Notes: generated by a model from the sequence alone, not told the origin. 64,000 nt of DNA from Vibrio sp. BS-M-Sm-2 (GCF_041504345.1 NZ_CP167895.1:620001-684000), one strand, 5' to 3'. Counted from the first letter of the stretch, positions 50,955 to 60,082 are shown. Numbers and translations are program-made.

Positions 50955-51941
50955 ATGATGATGACGCGTAAAACTTTGATTAGTGCGGTTGTCGGTGCTG
51001 CTTTCACTTTTGGAGCAACAGCTTCTGCTTATGCAGCTACAACATTGAAACTGAGCCATAACCACCCTCGTGACCATGCAGTACATGAAGCGATGACGTT
51101 TATGGCGAAAGAAGTACGTGAATTGACGGATGGTGAGGTGCGTATTCGTATTTACCCTGATGCTCAATTGGGTACACAGCGTGAATCTATGGAGCTGATG
51201 CAGAACGGCGCTTTAGATATGGTGAAAAGTAATGCTGCTGAGCTAGAAGCTTTTTCTCCCGCTTATTCATCATTCAACATGCCTTACTTATTCCGCGATC
51301 AAGCGCACTACTACAGTGTGACTGATGGTGAAGTAGGCCGTGACATTCTTAACTCTTCTCGTGATAGCGGCTTTATTGGTGTGACTTACTACGACGCTGG
51401 TGCGCGTAGCTTCTATACCAACAAGCCAATTAACACACCAGAAGATCTGAAAGGTTTGAAAGTTCGTGTTCAACCAAGCCCATCAGCAATTGCGATGGTG
51501 AAAGCGTTAGGCGGTAACCCAACGCCACTAGCTTACGGTGAGTTGTACACAGCACTGCAGCAAGGTGTAGTGGATGCGGCTGAAAATAACATTCCTTCTT
51601 TCAGCTTGAGCCGTCACAGTGAAGTATCTAAATACTTCAGCTTAGATGAGCACACGATGGTTCCGGATGTGTTGGTTATCTCAACCAAAGCATACGACAA
51701 ACTGACTACAGAGCAACAAGATGCGCTAATGAAAGCGGCAAGTGATTCATCTGAATTGATGAAAAAATTGTGGGCTGAATCGGAAGCAAAAGAGCGTGCT
51801 AAAGCCGAGGAAATGGGTGTTACTTTTGTGGAACCAGACAAGGCTGCGTTCGCACTAGCGGTTCAACCTATGTACGACGCGCTAGATAAAGCGGACCCAG
51901 AATTGAGTGCATTGATTGACCGTATTCAGGCTGTTGAATAA
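50955..51941 (+). CDS. TRAP transporter substrate-binding protein (DctP-like)
   Basis: 328 residues with a signal peptide (1-28, ending AYA). Family features: LKLSHNHPRDHAVHEA, the ligand-binding Arg region LKGLKVRVQPSPSAIAMVKALGGNPTPL, YTALQQGVVDAAENN. It is on the opposite strand from its two membrane partners. Hexuronate is the likely ligand from context. Confidence 0.93.
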   Translation: MMMTRKTLISAVVGAAFTFGATASAYAATTLKLSHNHPRDHAVHEAMTFMAKEVRELTDGEVRIRIYPDAQLGTQRESMELMQNGALDMVKSNAAELEAFSPAYSSFNMPYLFRDQAHYYSVTDGEVGRDILNSSRDSGFIGVTYYDAGARSFYTNKPINTPEDLKGLKVRVQPSPSAIAMVKALGGNPTPLAYGELYTALQQGVVDAAENNIPSFSLSRHSEVSKYFSLDEHTMVPDVLVISTKAYDKLTTEQQDALMKAASDSSELMKKLWAESEAKERAKAEEMGVTFVEPDKAAFALAVQPMYDALDKADPELSALIDRIQAVE

Positions 51942-52006
51942 CGAGCAAATATAGAAAAAAGAGTAATACAAAAACAAGGTGTTACTGCATTTTAGGATAT
52001 AGAGGT

Positions 52007-52026
52007 TGACCAATTATATTTGGTCA
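52007..52026 (+). promoter_or_regulatory. Candidate UxuR autoregulatory site
   Basis: TGACCAA (52007-52013) and TTGGTCA (52020-52026) form an exact inverted repeat, 22 bases before the uxuR start. The arms face outward relative to the usual operator, so the binding mode may differ. Confidence 0.5.
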
Positions 52027-52048
52027 TTATGATGGCGAGAGAAATACA

Positions 52049-52831
52049 ATGGAAAGAAGTGACAATATCATCATGATGCCTTTCGAGCCGAAAAGACCTT
52101 ATCAGGAGATAGGGTTAGTACTAAGAAAAGAACTTATTGAAGGCCTGTATAAGGTCGGAGATAGGTTACCTCCAGAACGCGATATTGCTGATCGTCTAGA
52201 TGTAAGCCGCACTGTGGTGCGTGAAGCGATCATCATGCTGGAGCTTGAAAACTTAGTTGAGGTAAAAAAAGGGTCAGGTGTTTATGTCCTGAACATTCCT
52301 ACTCATTCTCGCGAGAATGTGGTCAGCGATGATGCTGGTCCATTCGAGATGCTGCAAGCCCGTCAATTGCTGGAAAGTAATATTGCGGAGTTTGCGGCAA
52401 CTCAGGTCACTCCGGGCGACATCATTAAGATGCGCTCTGCACTCGAACTCGAGCGCGAAGAGCTTGCAAGCGGCACCACCGATTGCAGCGGAGATGAAAG
52501 ATTTCACATGTGTATTGCAGAGGCCACTCAAAACTCTGTGCTGGTAGATATGCTGAAACAATCCTGGGATCGACGCGAAAAGAGTCCAATGTGGAATAAA
52601 CTCCACTCTCACATCAGTGGTCAAGATTACCGTGAAGAATGGTTAGATGACCACGCTCGTATCCTCGCCGCCTTACAGCGAAAAGACCCTGTCGCTGCTA
52701 AGAACGCAATGTGGCAACACCTTGAGAATGTTAAACAGCGTTTGTTAGCGTTGTCAGACATTGATGACCCAAACTTTGATGGTTACTTATTTAGTTCTAA
52801 CCCAGTGGTGCTACTTAGCACGGAAAGTTAG
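52049..52831 (+). CDS. uxuR: GntR/FadR-family regulator UxuR
   Basis: 260 residues, closely following E. coli UxuR: winged helix RPYQEIGLVLRKELIEG, LPPERDIADRLDVSRTVVREA; FCD domain with DDAGPFEMLQARQLLESNIA, SPMWNKLHSH, NAMWQHLENVKQRLL and FDGYLF. UxuR represses uronate genes and is released by fructuronate or related compounds in enterobacteria. The operators listed nearby define its probable local regulon. Confidence 0.95.
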   Translation: MERSDNIIMMPFEPKRPYQEIGLVLRKELIEGLYKVGDRLPPERDIADRLDVSRTVVREAIIMLELENLVEVKKGSGVYVLNIPTHSRENVVSDDAGPFEMLQARQLLESNIAEFAATQVTPGDIIKMRSALELEREELASGTTDCSGDERFHMCIAEATQNSVLVDMLKQSWDRREKSPMWNKLHSHISGQDYREEWLDDHARILAALQRKDPVAAKNAMWQHLENVKQRLLALSDIDDPNFDGYLFSSNPVVLLSTES

Positions 52832-52915
52832 TCCTGAAAGCTAACGTTGAAATCAGCGACAAAACTCTTTTTGGAAGCTGATTCATTCACTAGGTTATTA
52901 ATAGGTAATCGTCTT

Positions 52916-52935
52916 TAGACCGGCGTAGACCGGTG
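52916..52935 (+). repeat. Tandem TAGACCGGYG decamer
   Basis: TAGACCGGCG followed directly by TAGACCGGTG in the uxuR-uxuA gap. Function unknown. Confidence 0.6.
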
Positions 52936-52943
52936 CTATCTCG

Positions 52944-52965
52944 GGCAGTAATTATCATTACTGCC
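52944..52965 (+). other. Perfect hairpin upstream of uxuA
   Basis: GGCAGTAAT-TATC-ATTACTGCC, nine perfect pairs, no T run. It may be a weak terminator for uxuR or a leader structure for uxuA. Confidence 0.5.
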
Positions 52966-53039
52966 ATTAAGAAGTCGTTATTGCATTTAGCTTGATTAAT
53001 TCGAGCCGGCTAAGTGCGTCTTAAAGAAAGGTAAGTCTC

Positions 53040-54227
53040 ATGGAACAAACGTGGCGTTGGTACGGCCCTAATGATCAAGTTTCGCTAGATGACATTCGTC
53101 AAGCGGGCGCAACTGGTATTGTGAATGCACTGCACCATATTCCAAATGGTGAAGTTTGGACAAAAGAAGAGATCCTGAAGCGTAAAGCCATCATCGAAGA
53201 GAAAGGTTTAACGTGGTCGGTAGTAGAAAGTGTGCCTGTTCATGAAGAGATCAAAACTCAAACTGGTAACTACCAGCAATGGATTGATAACTATAAGCAA
53301 ACTCTGTCTAACCTTGCTGAATGTGGCATCGATACAGTTTGTTATAACTTCATGCCCGTGTTGGATTGGACGCGTACCGATTTAGAATTTGAAATGCCAG
53401 ATGGCTCTCGCGCACTGCGTTTTGACCAAATCGCATTTGCGGCATTTGAGCTGCATATCTTGAAGCGCCCGGGTGCAGAATCGGACTATTCAGAATCAGA
53501 GCAAGCGCAAGCGTTGGATTACTTCAATAACATGACGCCAGAGCAAATTCAGCAACTGACTAATAACATCATCGCTGGCCTACCAGGCGCTGAAGAAGGC
53601 TACACACTTGAAGCCTTTCAAGCACAGCTAGATCGCTATGCGGGAATCGACAAAGACAAGCTACGTGAACACATGTCTTACTTCCTCGCTGAGCTGATGC
53701 CTATCTGTGATGCGAATGGCTTGAAGATGGCGGTTCACCCAGACGATCCACCGCGTCCAATTCTAGGCTTACCTCGCATCGTTTCAACGATCGAAGACAT
53801 TGATTGGTTGACCGAGCATGTACCGAGCAAAATGAATGGCTTGACGATGTGTACGGGTTCATACGGTGTTCGTGGCGACAATGATCTGGTTAATATGATC
53901 AAAAAGCACGGTGACCGAATTTACTTTACGCATCTGCGTTCTACCAAGCGTGAAGAGAGCAACCCAATGACATTCCACGAAGCAGCGCACCTAGATGGTG
54001 ATGTGGACATGTACAACGTTGTAATGGCTATCTTGGATGAAGAGCACCGCCGTGCAGAGGTGGGTGACCATCGCTTGATTCCAATGCGTCCCGACCATGG
54101 TCATCAAATGTTGGATGACCTAAAGAAAAAGACGAATCCAGGTTATTCAGCGATTGGTCGATTGAAAGGCTTAGCTGAAGTTCGTGGGTTAGAGATGGCC
54201 TTGAAACGCGCTTTCTATACCAAATAA
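53040..54227 (+). CDS. uxuA: Mannonate dehydratase
   Basis: Dehydrates D-mannonate to KDG, using Fe2+ or Mn2+. 395 residues starting MEQTWRWYGPNDQVSLDD, close to E. coli UxuA throughout (ALHHIPNGEVWTKEEI, CYNFMPVLDWTRTDLEF, MAVHPDDPPRPILGLPRI, PMRPDHGHQMLDD). It completes the glucuronate pathway encoded on the other strand. No clear UxuR palindrome lies directly upstream, so it may be read from the uxuR promoter. Confidence 0.97.
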   Translation: MEQTWRWYGPNDQVSLDDIRQAGATGIVNALHHIPNGEVWTKEEILKRKAIIEEKGLTWSVVESVPVHEEIKTQTGNYQQWIDNYKQTLSNLAECGIDTVCYNFMPVLDWTRTDLEFEMPDGSRALRFDQIAFAAFELHILKRPGAESDYSESEQAQALDYFNNMTPEQIQQLTNNIIAGLPGAEEGYTLEAFQAQLDRYAGIDKDKLREHMSYFLAELMPICDANGLKMAVHPDDPPRPILGLPRIVSTIEDIDWLTEHVPSKMNGLTMCTGSYGVRGDNDLVNMIKKHGDRIYFTHLRSTKREESNPMTFHEAAHLDGDVDMYNVVMAILDEEHRRAEVGDHRLIPMRPDHGHQMLDDLKKKTNPGYSAIGRLKGLAEVRGLEMALKRAFYTK

Positions 54228-54255
54228 CGATTGCATCTAGCTTTAAAATATTCTT

Positions 54256-54285
54256 AAAAACCAGAACTCATGTTCTGGTTTTTTT
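54256..54285 (+). terminator. Terminator after uxuA
   Basis: AAAAACCAGAAC / GTTCTGGTTTTT with a TCAT loop and further T. Confidence 0.95.
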
Positions 54286-54327
54286 GTATCTGAGCTAAGT
54301 AAAATCTAAGAGTTTGTATTATTGCGA

Positions 54328-55101
54328 TCACGTCCCTAACTTGGTAAACGCCAGTGGCGTTTGTCCGGTTTGCTGTTTGAAAAAAGCGATAAATGCACTG
54401 TTGGACGAGAACTCTAGCAGATGTGCCACATCACCAACTTGTCGGTTTTCTGAAAGCAGTTCAATCGCTTTAAACAAGCGCCATTGCTGACGCCATTCTT
54501 GATAGGTCATGCCTGTTTCGGCTTTGAATAATCGAGTAATCGTCTTGGTGCTTGCGCCAACCGAGCTCGCTAATGTCGACAGGGCTGGGGCAAGAAACGA
54601 GGCGGTTCGGACTCGTTTGCAAAAGCTTTTAAAGCGGCGATCTGTTGGTAGCGGCAAGATAAACGAGTGTTGATTGGCGCTGTAAAACTCTTCCCAAAAC
54701 AGGTTGGCAGTATTGGTGGTTTGCTCGGACGCAATGTCCCAATCCCAAAAAGCCATTTTGTTGATCAGAGCCTTTAGTAGCTCATTTACTTCTACAATTT
54801 CTATGTTTTCTGGGCATGTGTAAATACCACTGTCGAAATAGAGCGAGCGATAGGCAACTACATTGGTCATCTGCGCTCGGTGCTTGGTATAGGGCGGGAT
54901 CCACACGGCCTTGGTCGGCGGTAAAATGCAAAGGGCGTTTTCTAAGGTCAAGGTGATGCAGCCTTGCGGAGCATACAGAAGTTGCCCCTTAACGTGGTGA
55001 TGTATACCCGAGTCATGTTTGCCTAGCTCTGCGGCAATGCCAATTACAGGCGCGGGTAAACTATCTGCATCAAACTCGATGGTCTCACTAATTAATGCCA
55101 T
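54328..55101 (-). CDS. AraC-family regulator (NimR-like)
   Basis: 258 residues from the ATG at 55101, chosen for its GGGA site and because it leaves a promoter gap; a GTG at 55182 would add 27 residues. N-terminal cupin (HHHVKGQLLYAPQGCITLTLENALCILPP) and C-terminal AraC double helix (VGASTKTITRLFKAETGMTYQEWRQQWRL, VAHLLEFSSNSAFIAFFKQQTG). Divergent from an MFS efflux gene that it probably regulates. Confidence 0.9.
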   Translation of the reverse strand: MALISETIEFDADSLPAPVIGIAAELGKHDSGIHHHVKGQLLYAPQGCITLTLENALCILPPTKAVWIPPYTKHRAQMTNVVAYRSLYFDSGIYTCPENIEIVEVNELLKALINKMAFWDWDIASEQTTNTANLFWEEFYSANQHSFILPLPTDRRFKSFCKRVRTASFLAPALSTLASSVGASTKTITRLFKAETGMTYQEWRQQWRLFKAIELLSENRQVGDVAHLLEFSSNSAFIAFFKQQTGQTPLAFTKLGT

Positions 55102-55195
55102 TTGTCCCAATCTTGTTGTTTTTGGTTTTAATGTTGTTAACGGGTCAAGGTTAGTTTCCTCTAGACTTCGCGTCAAGTTCACTGGTCTTGGAAAA

Positions 55196-56320
55196 ATGAT
55201 GAAAACAAAACCTTCTTTGTGGCAAATGGTGCTGCTGTTGATGTTCCCTCAAATCGCAGAAACCATCTATAGCCCGACTCTGGATTCAATATCGAAATCC
55301 TTTGATGTTAGTTACACACAAGCCGCTCAAACTCTATCGATTTACTTCTCTGCATTTGCGCTGGGTGTGGTGGTATGGGGCGTGTTAGCGGATAAATGGG
55401 GACGTCGTCCCACCATGTTATTGGGGATGGGATTATTCGCCTGTTCTGCACTCATAGCCATGCAAACCGACAGTTTTACGTGGTTGATGATAGCAAGAGC
55501 GATGGGTGCTTTCGGACTTGCAGTTGGCTCTGTAGTCACTCAAACCATGCTTCGAGATGCTTTTAGTGGAACAGAGCTAGCTAAGGTATTTGGTTACATG
55601 GGGATGGGGCTATCGATTAGTCCAATCATCGGATTGTTGCTGGGTGGTCAATTAAGTCAAGCAGGCGGGCATCAATACGTATTTACTGCCTTACTAATTA
55701 TGGTGTTGGCACTAATAGCACACAGTTTGTGGTCTTTGCCGGAAACACAGCAATCTAAGCAACCGTTGCAGTTAAAATCGCTCGGTATACGCATGGCCAA
55801 AGACGGCAGTATTTGGATTTCAGCGCTGCTTGTCACATCGTTCAATATTGCGCTGTTTTCGTATTACCAACTAGGTTCATTCACCTTCTTACAGCTTGGA
55901 TTCAGCATCGAGCAGTTTGGTTATAGTGGTGTTGTGCTTGGGTTCGGAACCTTGTTGGGAAGTTTGGTTAATAAGGCACTATTGAAACGACAAGTGTCAT
56001 CTATCTCTTTGATTAGCTTAGCGGCAGGGCTTCAAACATTAGGTGCGGTAGGTGTGTATTTTTCACAACACACTATCTGGTTCTTGCTTCCGATGATGTT
56101 GGTGGTTATGGCGTTTGGCATTGCGATTCCTAATGTATTGAGCCGTGCGTTGGTGCGTTACCAATCTCAAGCAGGAAGTGCAGGCGCACTGTTTGGTTTG
56201 ATGTACTACACCTTGATCGGTACAGGGCTCGCTTTAGCGGGAATGATTCAAGATCTAGGCGTGGTACTGGTACTTTGTGGCGCGTTATCTGTGTTGGTGA
56301 CGATACGCAGTCGACTCTAG
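55196..56320 (+). CDS. MFS transporter, Bcr/CflA-type efflux
   Basis: 374 residues from the ATG at 55196 (a second ATG follows at once). Twelve helices; the start MMKTKPSLWQMVLLLMFPQIAETIYSPTLDSI and loop 2-3 motif GVLADKWGRRPTMLLG are typical of drug-proton antiporters of the Bcr/CflA group. The open frame runs further upstream but overlaps the divergent regulator and lacks a ribosome site there. Confidence 0.9.
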   Translation: MMKTKPSLWQMVLLLMFPQIAETIYSPTLDSISKSFDVSYTQAAQTLSIYFSAFALGVVVWGVLADKWGRRPTMLLGMGLFACSALIAMQTDSFTWLMIARAMGAFGLAVGSVVTQTMLRDAFSGTELAKVFGYMGMGLSISPIIGLLLGGQLSQAGGHQYVFTALLIMVLALIAHSLWSLPETQQSKQPLQLKSLGIRMAKDGSIWISALLVTSFNIALFSYYQLGSFTFLQLGFSIEQFGYSGVVLGFGTLLGSLVNKALLKRQVSSISLISLAAGLQTLGAVGVYFSQHTIWFLLPMMLVVMAFGIAIPNVLSRALVRYQSQAGSAGALFGLMYYTLIGTGLALAGMIQDLGVVLVLCGALSVLVTIRSRL

Positions 56321-56352
56321 CTTAAACGGTAAATTTCTGATCGATATCGATA

Positions 56353-56383
56353 AATTCCGCATTCTATTGGGTGCGGAGTTTTT
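56353..56383 (+). terminator. Terminator after the MFS gene
   Basis: AATTCCGCA / TGCGGAGTT with one G-U pair, then T run. Confidence 0.8.
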
Positions 56384-56396
56384 CATTTTCTTGATT

Positions 56397-56513
56397 CGTA
56401 GCCGTTGGCAACGAAGTATTGGCGAACGTGTTCTGATTGAGCCTTGTTTGACTGAGGTTTATGGGCAAGATTGTGTTAGAAGTAGCAGAGCGCTAGTTTC
56501 GTCAGCTTCATGA
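56397..56513 (+). pseudogene. Possible remnant of a dehydrogenase gene
   Basis: An open stretch of 38 codons without a start reads RSRWQRSIGERVLIEPCLTE and stops at 56513. GERVLIEPC-like segments occur in zinc alcohol dehydrogenases. A typical terminator follows, as if the gene between two terminators had been lost. Weak evidence. Confidence 0.25.
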
Positions 56514-56526
56514 TTTAGATTTATGG

Positions 56527-56560
56527 AAGAGCGAGCAAGCGTTATTTGCTCGCTCTTTTT
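56527..56560 (+). terminator. Terminator of the lost gene
   Basis: AAGAGCGAGCAA / TTGCTCGCTCTT with a seven-base loop, then TTTG. Confidence 0.85.
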
Positions 56561-56729
56561 GTTTCTGTCGAATACAGGAGGCTGACCTAGCAAACTGCTA
56601 AGTAACAGATCCTATACAGCTGAAAAATTAATGATTTATTTATCACTGTATGGTTTATGAGTCTACTGTGTAATAATCGCCGCCGTTATATATCCCGTTC
56701 TGTTTTGTATTCATCTAGGAGCCGTATTG

Positions 56730-57842
56730 ATGTTTAAAAGGGTATTACAGGCACTATTTTCCCCTTTCGCTTCCAAGCAAGGTAAGCAACTAAATTCCTC
56801 ACAAAGTGCCTCTCAGAAAACCGCCTCAGATGAGGTCTGCTCTCAAGGGCAAGCTGCTGTGAAACCTTCAATCTTTGTTCCGCCTTCGTCAGCTCAACCA
56901 TCATCATTAATCGTCGACAAAGCGATGAGCCTTCACGATGGTGAGTTTCTTGATTACTTGTTTGGAGAGTCTCGCCTTCGAACAGAGTCAGACCCATTTA
57001 GCGATTTTGTCGCTTGTCAGATCGAACGTTTGATTCGCTCTCCAAAAGCCTTGCTCAATGAATTGCCAGTGATGCCAGCCTCAGTGACTACATTGATGGC
57101 AGAATTACAGAGCGACGAATTTGATGTCGATGCACTGTTAAGAGTGATTGAGCGCGAGCCGAGTATGGCGGCCGATGTGATTAAACTGGCTAACAGTGCG
57201 TTCTACAAACGCAATGAAAAGCAGGTGACGGACCTAAAAACCGCATTCTTAAATATGGGCTCTCAAGGCCTTGTTGAGGGGGTGGTGAATTCTTACATGA
57301 AGAATTTCACGCCGGGTAATAATATTTACTGGCGTCATTTCGGTGAGAAAATTTGGAATCACAGTATTCAAACGGCTTCTTTTTCTAAGGAGTTAATGAA
57401 AGAGTCGCCATCTCAAGAAGACCAAGCTACCGCATATTTTGTTGGGTTGATCCGTAATCTAGGCAAGATGATCATTTTCCAAATGATGGTGGAAGCTTTC
57501 AAGCATGTTGACCCTTCTGTCCCGCCTAACTCATTGGCGTTGAAGCGCTTGATTAATAGTTATTCTATTCGCCTGACTTACACGATTGCAAAGTTCTGGA
57601 ATCTGCCTGAATCGGTACTGACTGTGATTGGTTATCAAGAGTCGAGCAGATACGCATGCACTCCACTTGGCCAAGCTGTGTTTGAGGCTAACTCTTTGAG
57701 TGAGCTGACGTACTTATTGGAAGAACAGGCGATAGATATCGAGCAGTTTAAGAGTCGATGCAAAGAGAGGCTGACGTCACCGGCAGCGTACAAGGTAGCT
57801 AATCGCATCTATAAAGAGTCTGAATTGGCGTTGGTGGGATAA
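56730..57842 (+). CDS. HDOD-domain protein
   Basis: 370 residues from the ATG at 56730 (AGGAG eight bases upstream). The first ~110 residues are low-complexity and Ser/Gln-rich; the HDOD domain follows (about 118-320: LPVMPASVTTLMAELQSDEFDVDALLRVIEREPSMAADVIKLANSAFY, then FVGLIRNLGKMIIFQMM). HDOD proteins are HD-related, non-catalytic signalling proteins linked to motility and stress responses. Partner unknown. Confidence 0.9.
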   Translation: MFKRVLQALFSPFASKQGKQLNSSQSASQKTASDEVCSQGQAAVKPSIFVPPSSAQPSSLIVDKAMSLHDGEFLDYLFGESRLRTESDPFSDFVACQIERLIRSPKALLNELPVMPASVTTLMAELQSDEFDVDALLRVIEREPSMAADVIKLANSAFYKRNEKQVTDLKTAFLNMGSQGLVEGVVNSYMKNFTPGNNIYWRHFGEKIWNHSIQTASFSKELMKESPSQEDQATAYFVGLIRNLGKMIIFQMMVEAFKHVDPSVPPNSLALKRLINSYSIRLTYTIAKFWNLPESVLTVIGYQESSRYACTPLGQAVFEANSLSELTYLLEEQAIDIEQFKSRCKERLTSPAAYKVANRIYKESELALVG

Positions 57843-57894
57843 GCTGTCGAATTTGCTTTGTTAATTGTGGATGTTGTTTAAATCAGCATGCTTT

Positions 57895-57926
57895 AAATGG
57901 CCTTATTAATATGTAAGGCCATTTTT
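57895..57926 (+). terminator. Terminator after the HDOD gene
   Basis: AAATGGCCTTA / TAAGGCCATTT with an eight-base loop and TT. Confidence 0.9.
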
Positions 57927-57930
57927 GTTT

Positions 57931-57976
57931 CTAGTTTTGATACATCATTGGTAGCTAAATGATGTATCGAAACTAG
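57931..57976. repeat. Long inverted repeat, 19-base arms
   Basis: Arms at 57931-57949 (CTAGTTTTGATACATCATT) and 57958-57976 pair over 19 positions with one T-G pair and an eight-base loop. No T run on either side. It lies directly after the HDOD terminator. Confidence 0.85.
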
Positions 57977-58018
57977 GGGTAGCTTAGAGCAAGGGGCTTA
58001 GCTGAAAACAAGTGCTGC

Positions 58019-58417
58019 TTAAGGGAGCTCTGCTAACTCTTGCTTTAAGCGACCGATTTTATGCAGTTCTTTTTCGATCTTATGTTGGTATTTTTGAATC
58101 TTATCCGCTTTATCGTCTCTTTTTGCTTCTTCTAAGTCAGCTCTGTATTCGGCCAAATCTTCTTCATTGGATTCGATTTTGTCACGGAGGTCTTCTTTCA
58201 AACCCTCATTGGTGCAGTTTTCTTTCGCGGCTTTCAACGCTTTTGTTAATCGCTCTACTTTGTACTGGTTGTCGTATTGTTCTGCTTTCTTAATTTGATA
58301 TTCGATCTCACAGAACTTCTTCTCGCAACCCGCGAGAGCGTCGCATTGGGTGCTCGCCATGCTGTTAAAAGAGAGTGCGCAAAGAAACAGTAACGAGCCT
58401 TTTAAGTGTCGAGTCAT
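58019..58417 (-). CDS. DUF1090-family periplasmic protein
   Basis: 132 residues with a signal peptide (1-21, ending SMA) and a long helical, highly charged body. Family hallmark: CDALAGCEKKFCEIEYQIKKA and LKAAKENCTNEGL. Related to E. coli YqjC. Function unknown. Confidence 0.9.
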   Translation of the reverse strand: MTRHLKGSLLFLCALSFNSMASTQCDALAGCEKKFCEIEYQIKKAEQYDNQYKVERLTKALKAAKENCTNEGLKEDLRDKIESNEEDLAEYRADLEEAKRDDKADKIQKYQHKIEKELHKIGRLKQELAELP

Positions 58418-58567
58418 GGTTTTCCTTCTTATTGGGGCTGTTTAGCTTGTGCTATTTTGTTGAGTATCACTTCCAGAGTACATTAGCACCTGATTACTTT
58501 GCTATTGGCAGGGGAGTGTTAAAGATAAGTCGCTGTGCATAATGACTTATTTTGAACATGGTTAGAC

Positions 58568-60073
58568 TTACAAATGGCTAATCCATAACTTGTCGAGTTC
58601 GCACCAACCGAAACCATTCACTTGTGCGCCGTGTATCTTTTCAGAAACCTCTAAGTTGAACGTCTCTTGCTTGAGCTCAACCACAATCCCAGAGTCGTTC
58701 AACCAAAGCCGAAGTATCAACAGTGCATTCATTGCTAACTCAAAATTTGGCTGGTTTCTTATTGAGGCTAAACATTGTTCGATTGTCTCTAACATCTCAG
58801 CAGGTAGTGTTAACTCCCCAAACGGGAACCGACTGAAGAAGCTTAGCCACGAAGCAAAGGTGTCGTTTTCATCAATAATGCTGCATAGCGCGACGTCTTT
58901 AGTAGTTAGGTAATGTCCATATTCCACGCTGGTTTTGTTGTCGCCGGATACTGATAATTGCTCGAAAAGGGTTTGATATTCAGAGGTGTCTTCAACAGTG
59001 AATTCACGAACGGTTTTCGACAACATCGGGCTTTGAATCTTGAAGAAGGTTGAGCCGAAACTCGGTTGAGAAGCATGGTTATCGCCACGCACGGTGATCG
59101 TCTTTTCGGGCAGCTTCACACACACCTGATTTTGAGCGCAAGCTTTACTCTGTGCCCATTCTGGATAGACCCACAACTCAACTCGATTGAGAATGGGCGT
59201 ACTGTGTACATACGCGCTATTGCGGCTCAATCTCAACATCTTGCTCGAGAAAATGTCTAACGAGAATGCGCCAGAACCAATCAGCCTATCAGTTGATGAT
59301 GAGTCAAATATGGAAGCTTCAACTCTGGCAAGTAAGCGCGGTAAATGCCAATCAGGTTGATTCAATTTCACGACAAGCACATTACCAGGCGAGACAGAGG
59401 CCTCATCAATATGCTGATAACAGCGACGCCATATTTTGTCTTGGCAGAGTGAGTTAAGGTTGCGTGCTATGTCTTGAGCTTCAAGTGTTCGACCGCTGTG
59501 GAATTGAACGCCATTACGAATTTGGAAATGCCAGATCGTTGCATCTTCATTGGGTTGCCAATGGTAGGCTAAATCGCCGCTGAGCTTACCGTGCTGAACG
59601 GAGGTGAGGCGTTGGCACACCTGCATCACTAAGAAGCGTTCGGTGCGCCTAAGTACTCGTTGAGGATGAAGAGTCTCGAGCTCACGGTGAAAGGGAATGT
59701 ACGCGACGCTCTGTGCAGATTGATTGGCGCTGCTTAGAAAAGCTTGCAGTTCCGCGCCAGCGTTGCGTCCGTTAAAGCTCAAGGTGCTAAATACCTGCTC
59801 GACGTTACCTGAATCTACTTGGTTTTGTGCGTATTGGTAACAAATATCCATCGGTTCAACCAGACACGTGAGCTGTGCCTTTTTGTTGCGCCCAGAACTG
59901 GCTTGCCACTCAATCCAGCCTTGCGCTGTCATTGCTTTGAGTAGAGTTTGAACGTGACGCTCACTAACATGTAGAAGCGTTGCTATTTGACTGACTTGGC
60001 AGCGTGATACTCCAGGCCCAAAAGCCTGAAATATCTTTTCGTACAGTTCAAGCTTGCGCTTAAGGTTGCCCAA
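58568..60073 (-). CDS. SgrR-like transcriptional regulator
   Basis: 501 residues: an N-terminal winged helix (about 1-90, SQIATLLHVSERHVQTLLKAM) fused to a peptide-binding-protein-like domain (about 150-480, LAYHWQPNEDATIWHFQIRNGVQFHSGRTL). SgrR of E. coli senses sugar-phosphate stress through this layout. The start is TTG with AGGAA seven bases upstream; no in-frame ATG is near. It follows the Gfo/Idh gene by nine bases, so no divergent small RNA gene is possible here. Confidence 0.9.
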   Translation of the reverse strand: MGNLKRKLELYEKIFQAFGPGVSRCQVSQIATLLHVSERHVQTLLKAMTAQGWIEWQASSGRNKKAQLTCLVEPMDICYQYAQNQVDSGNVEQVFSTLSFNGRNAGAELQAFLSSANQSAQSVAYIPFHRELETLHPQRVLRRTERFLVMQVCQRLTSVQHGKLSGDLAYHWQPNEDATIWHFQIRNGVQFHSGRTLEAQDIARNLNSLCQDKIWRRCYQHIDEASVSPGNVLVVKLNQPDWHLPRLLARVEASIFDSSSTDRLIGSGAFSLDIFSSKMLRLSRNSAYVHSTPILNRVELWVYPEWAQSKACAQNQVCVKLPEKTITVRGDNHASQPSFGSTFFKIQSPMLSKTVREFTVEDTSEYQTLFEQLSVSGDNKTSVEYGHYLTTKDVALCSIIDENDTFASWLSFFSRFPFGELTLPAEMLETIEQCLASIRNQPNFELAMNALLILRLWLNDSGIVVELKQETFNLEVSEKIHGAQVNGFGWCELDKLWISHL

Positions 60074-60082
60074 TTCGCATTC

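Larger units (their letters stand above)
56321..56729. other. Intergenic region with two terminators and a possible gene fragment
   Basis: About 410 bases. It holds a terminator at 56353-56383, a short coding remnant (56397-56513) and a second terminator at 56527-56560, then the promoter region of the HDOD gene. Confidence 0.6.

Noticed and set aside
52916..52935. TAGACCGG repeats as a second site for the NemR-like regulator
   Set aside because: They share TAGACCG with the 1759 site but lack its dyad and the flanking match; the genes are unrelated.
55019..55195. N-terminal 59-residue extension of the MFS protein
   Set aside because: It overlaps the divergent AraC gene, has no ribosome site and is not hydrophobic like the family start.
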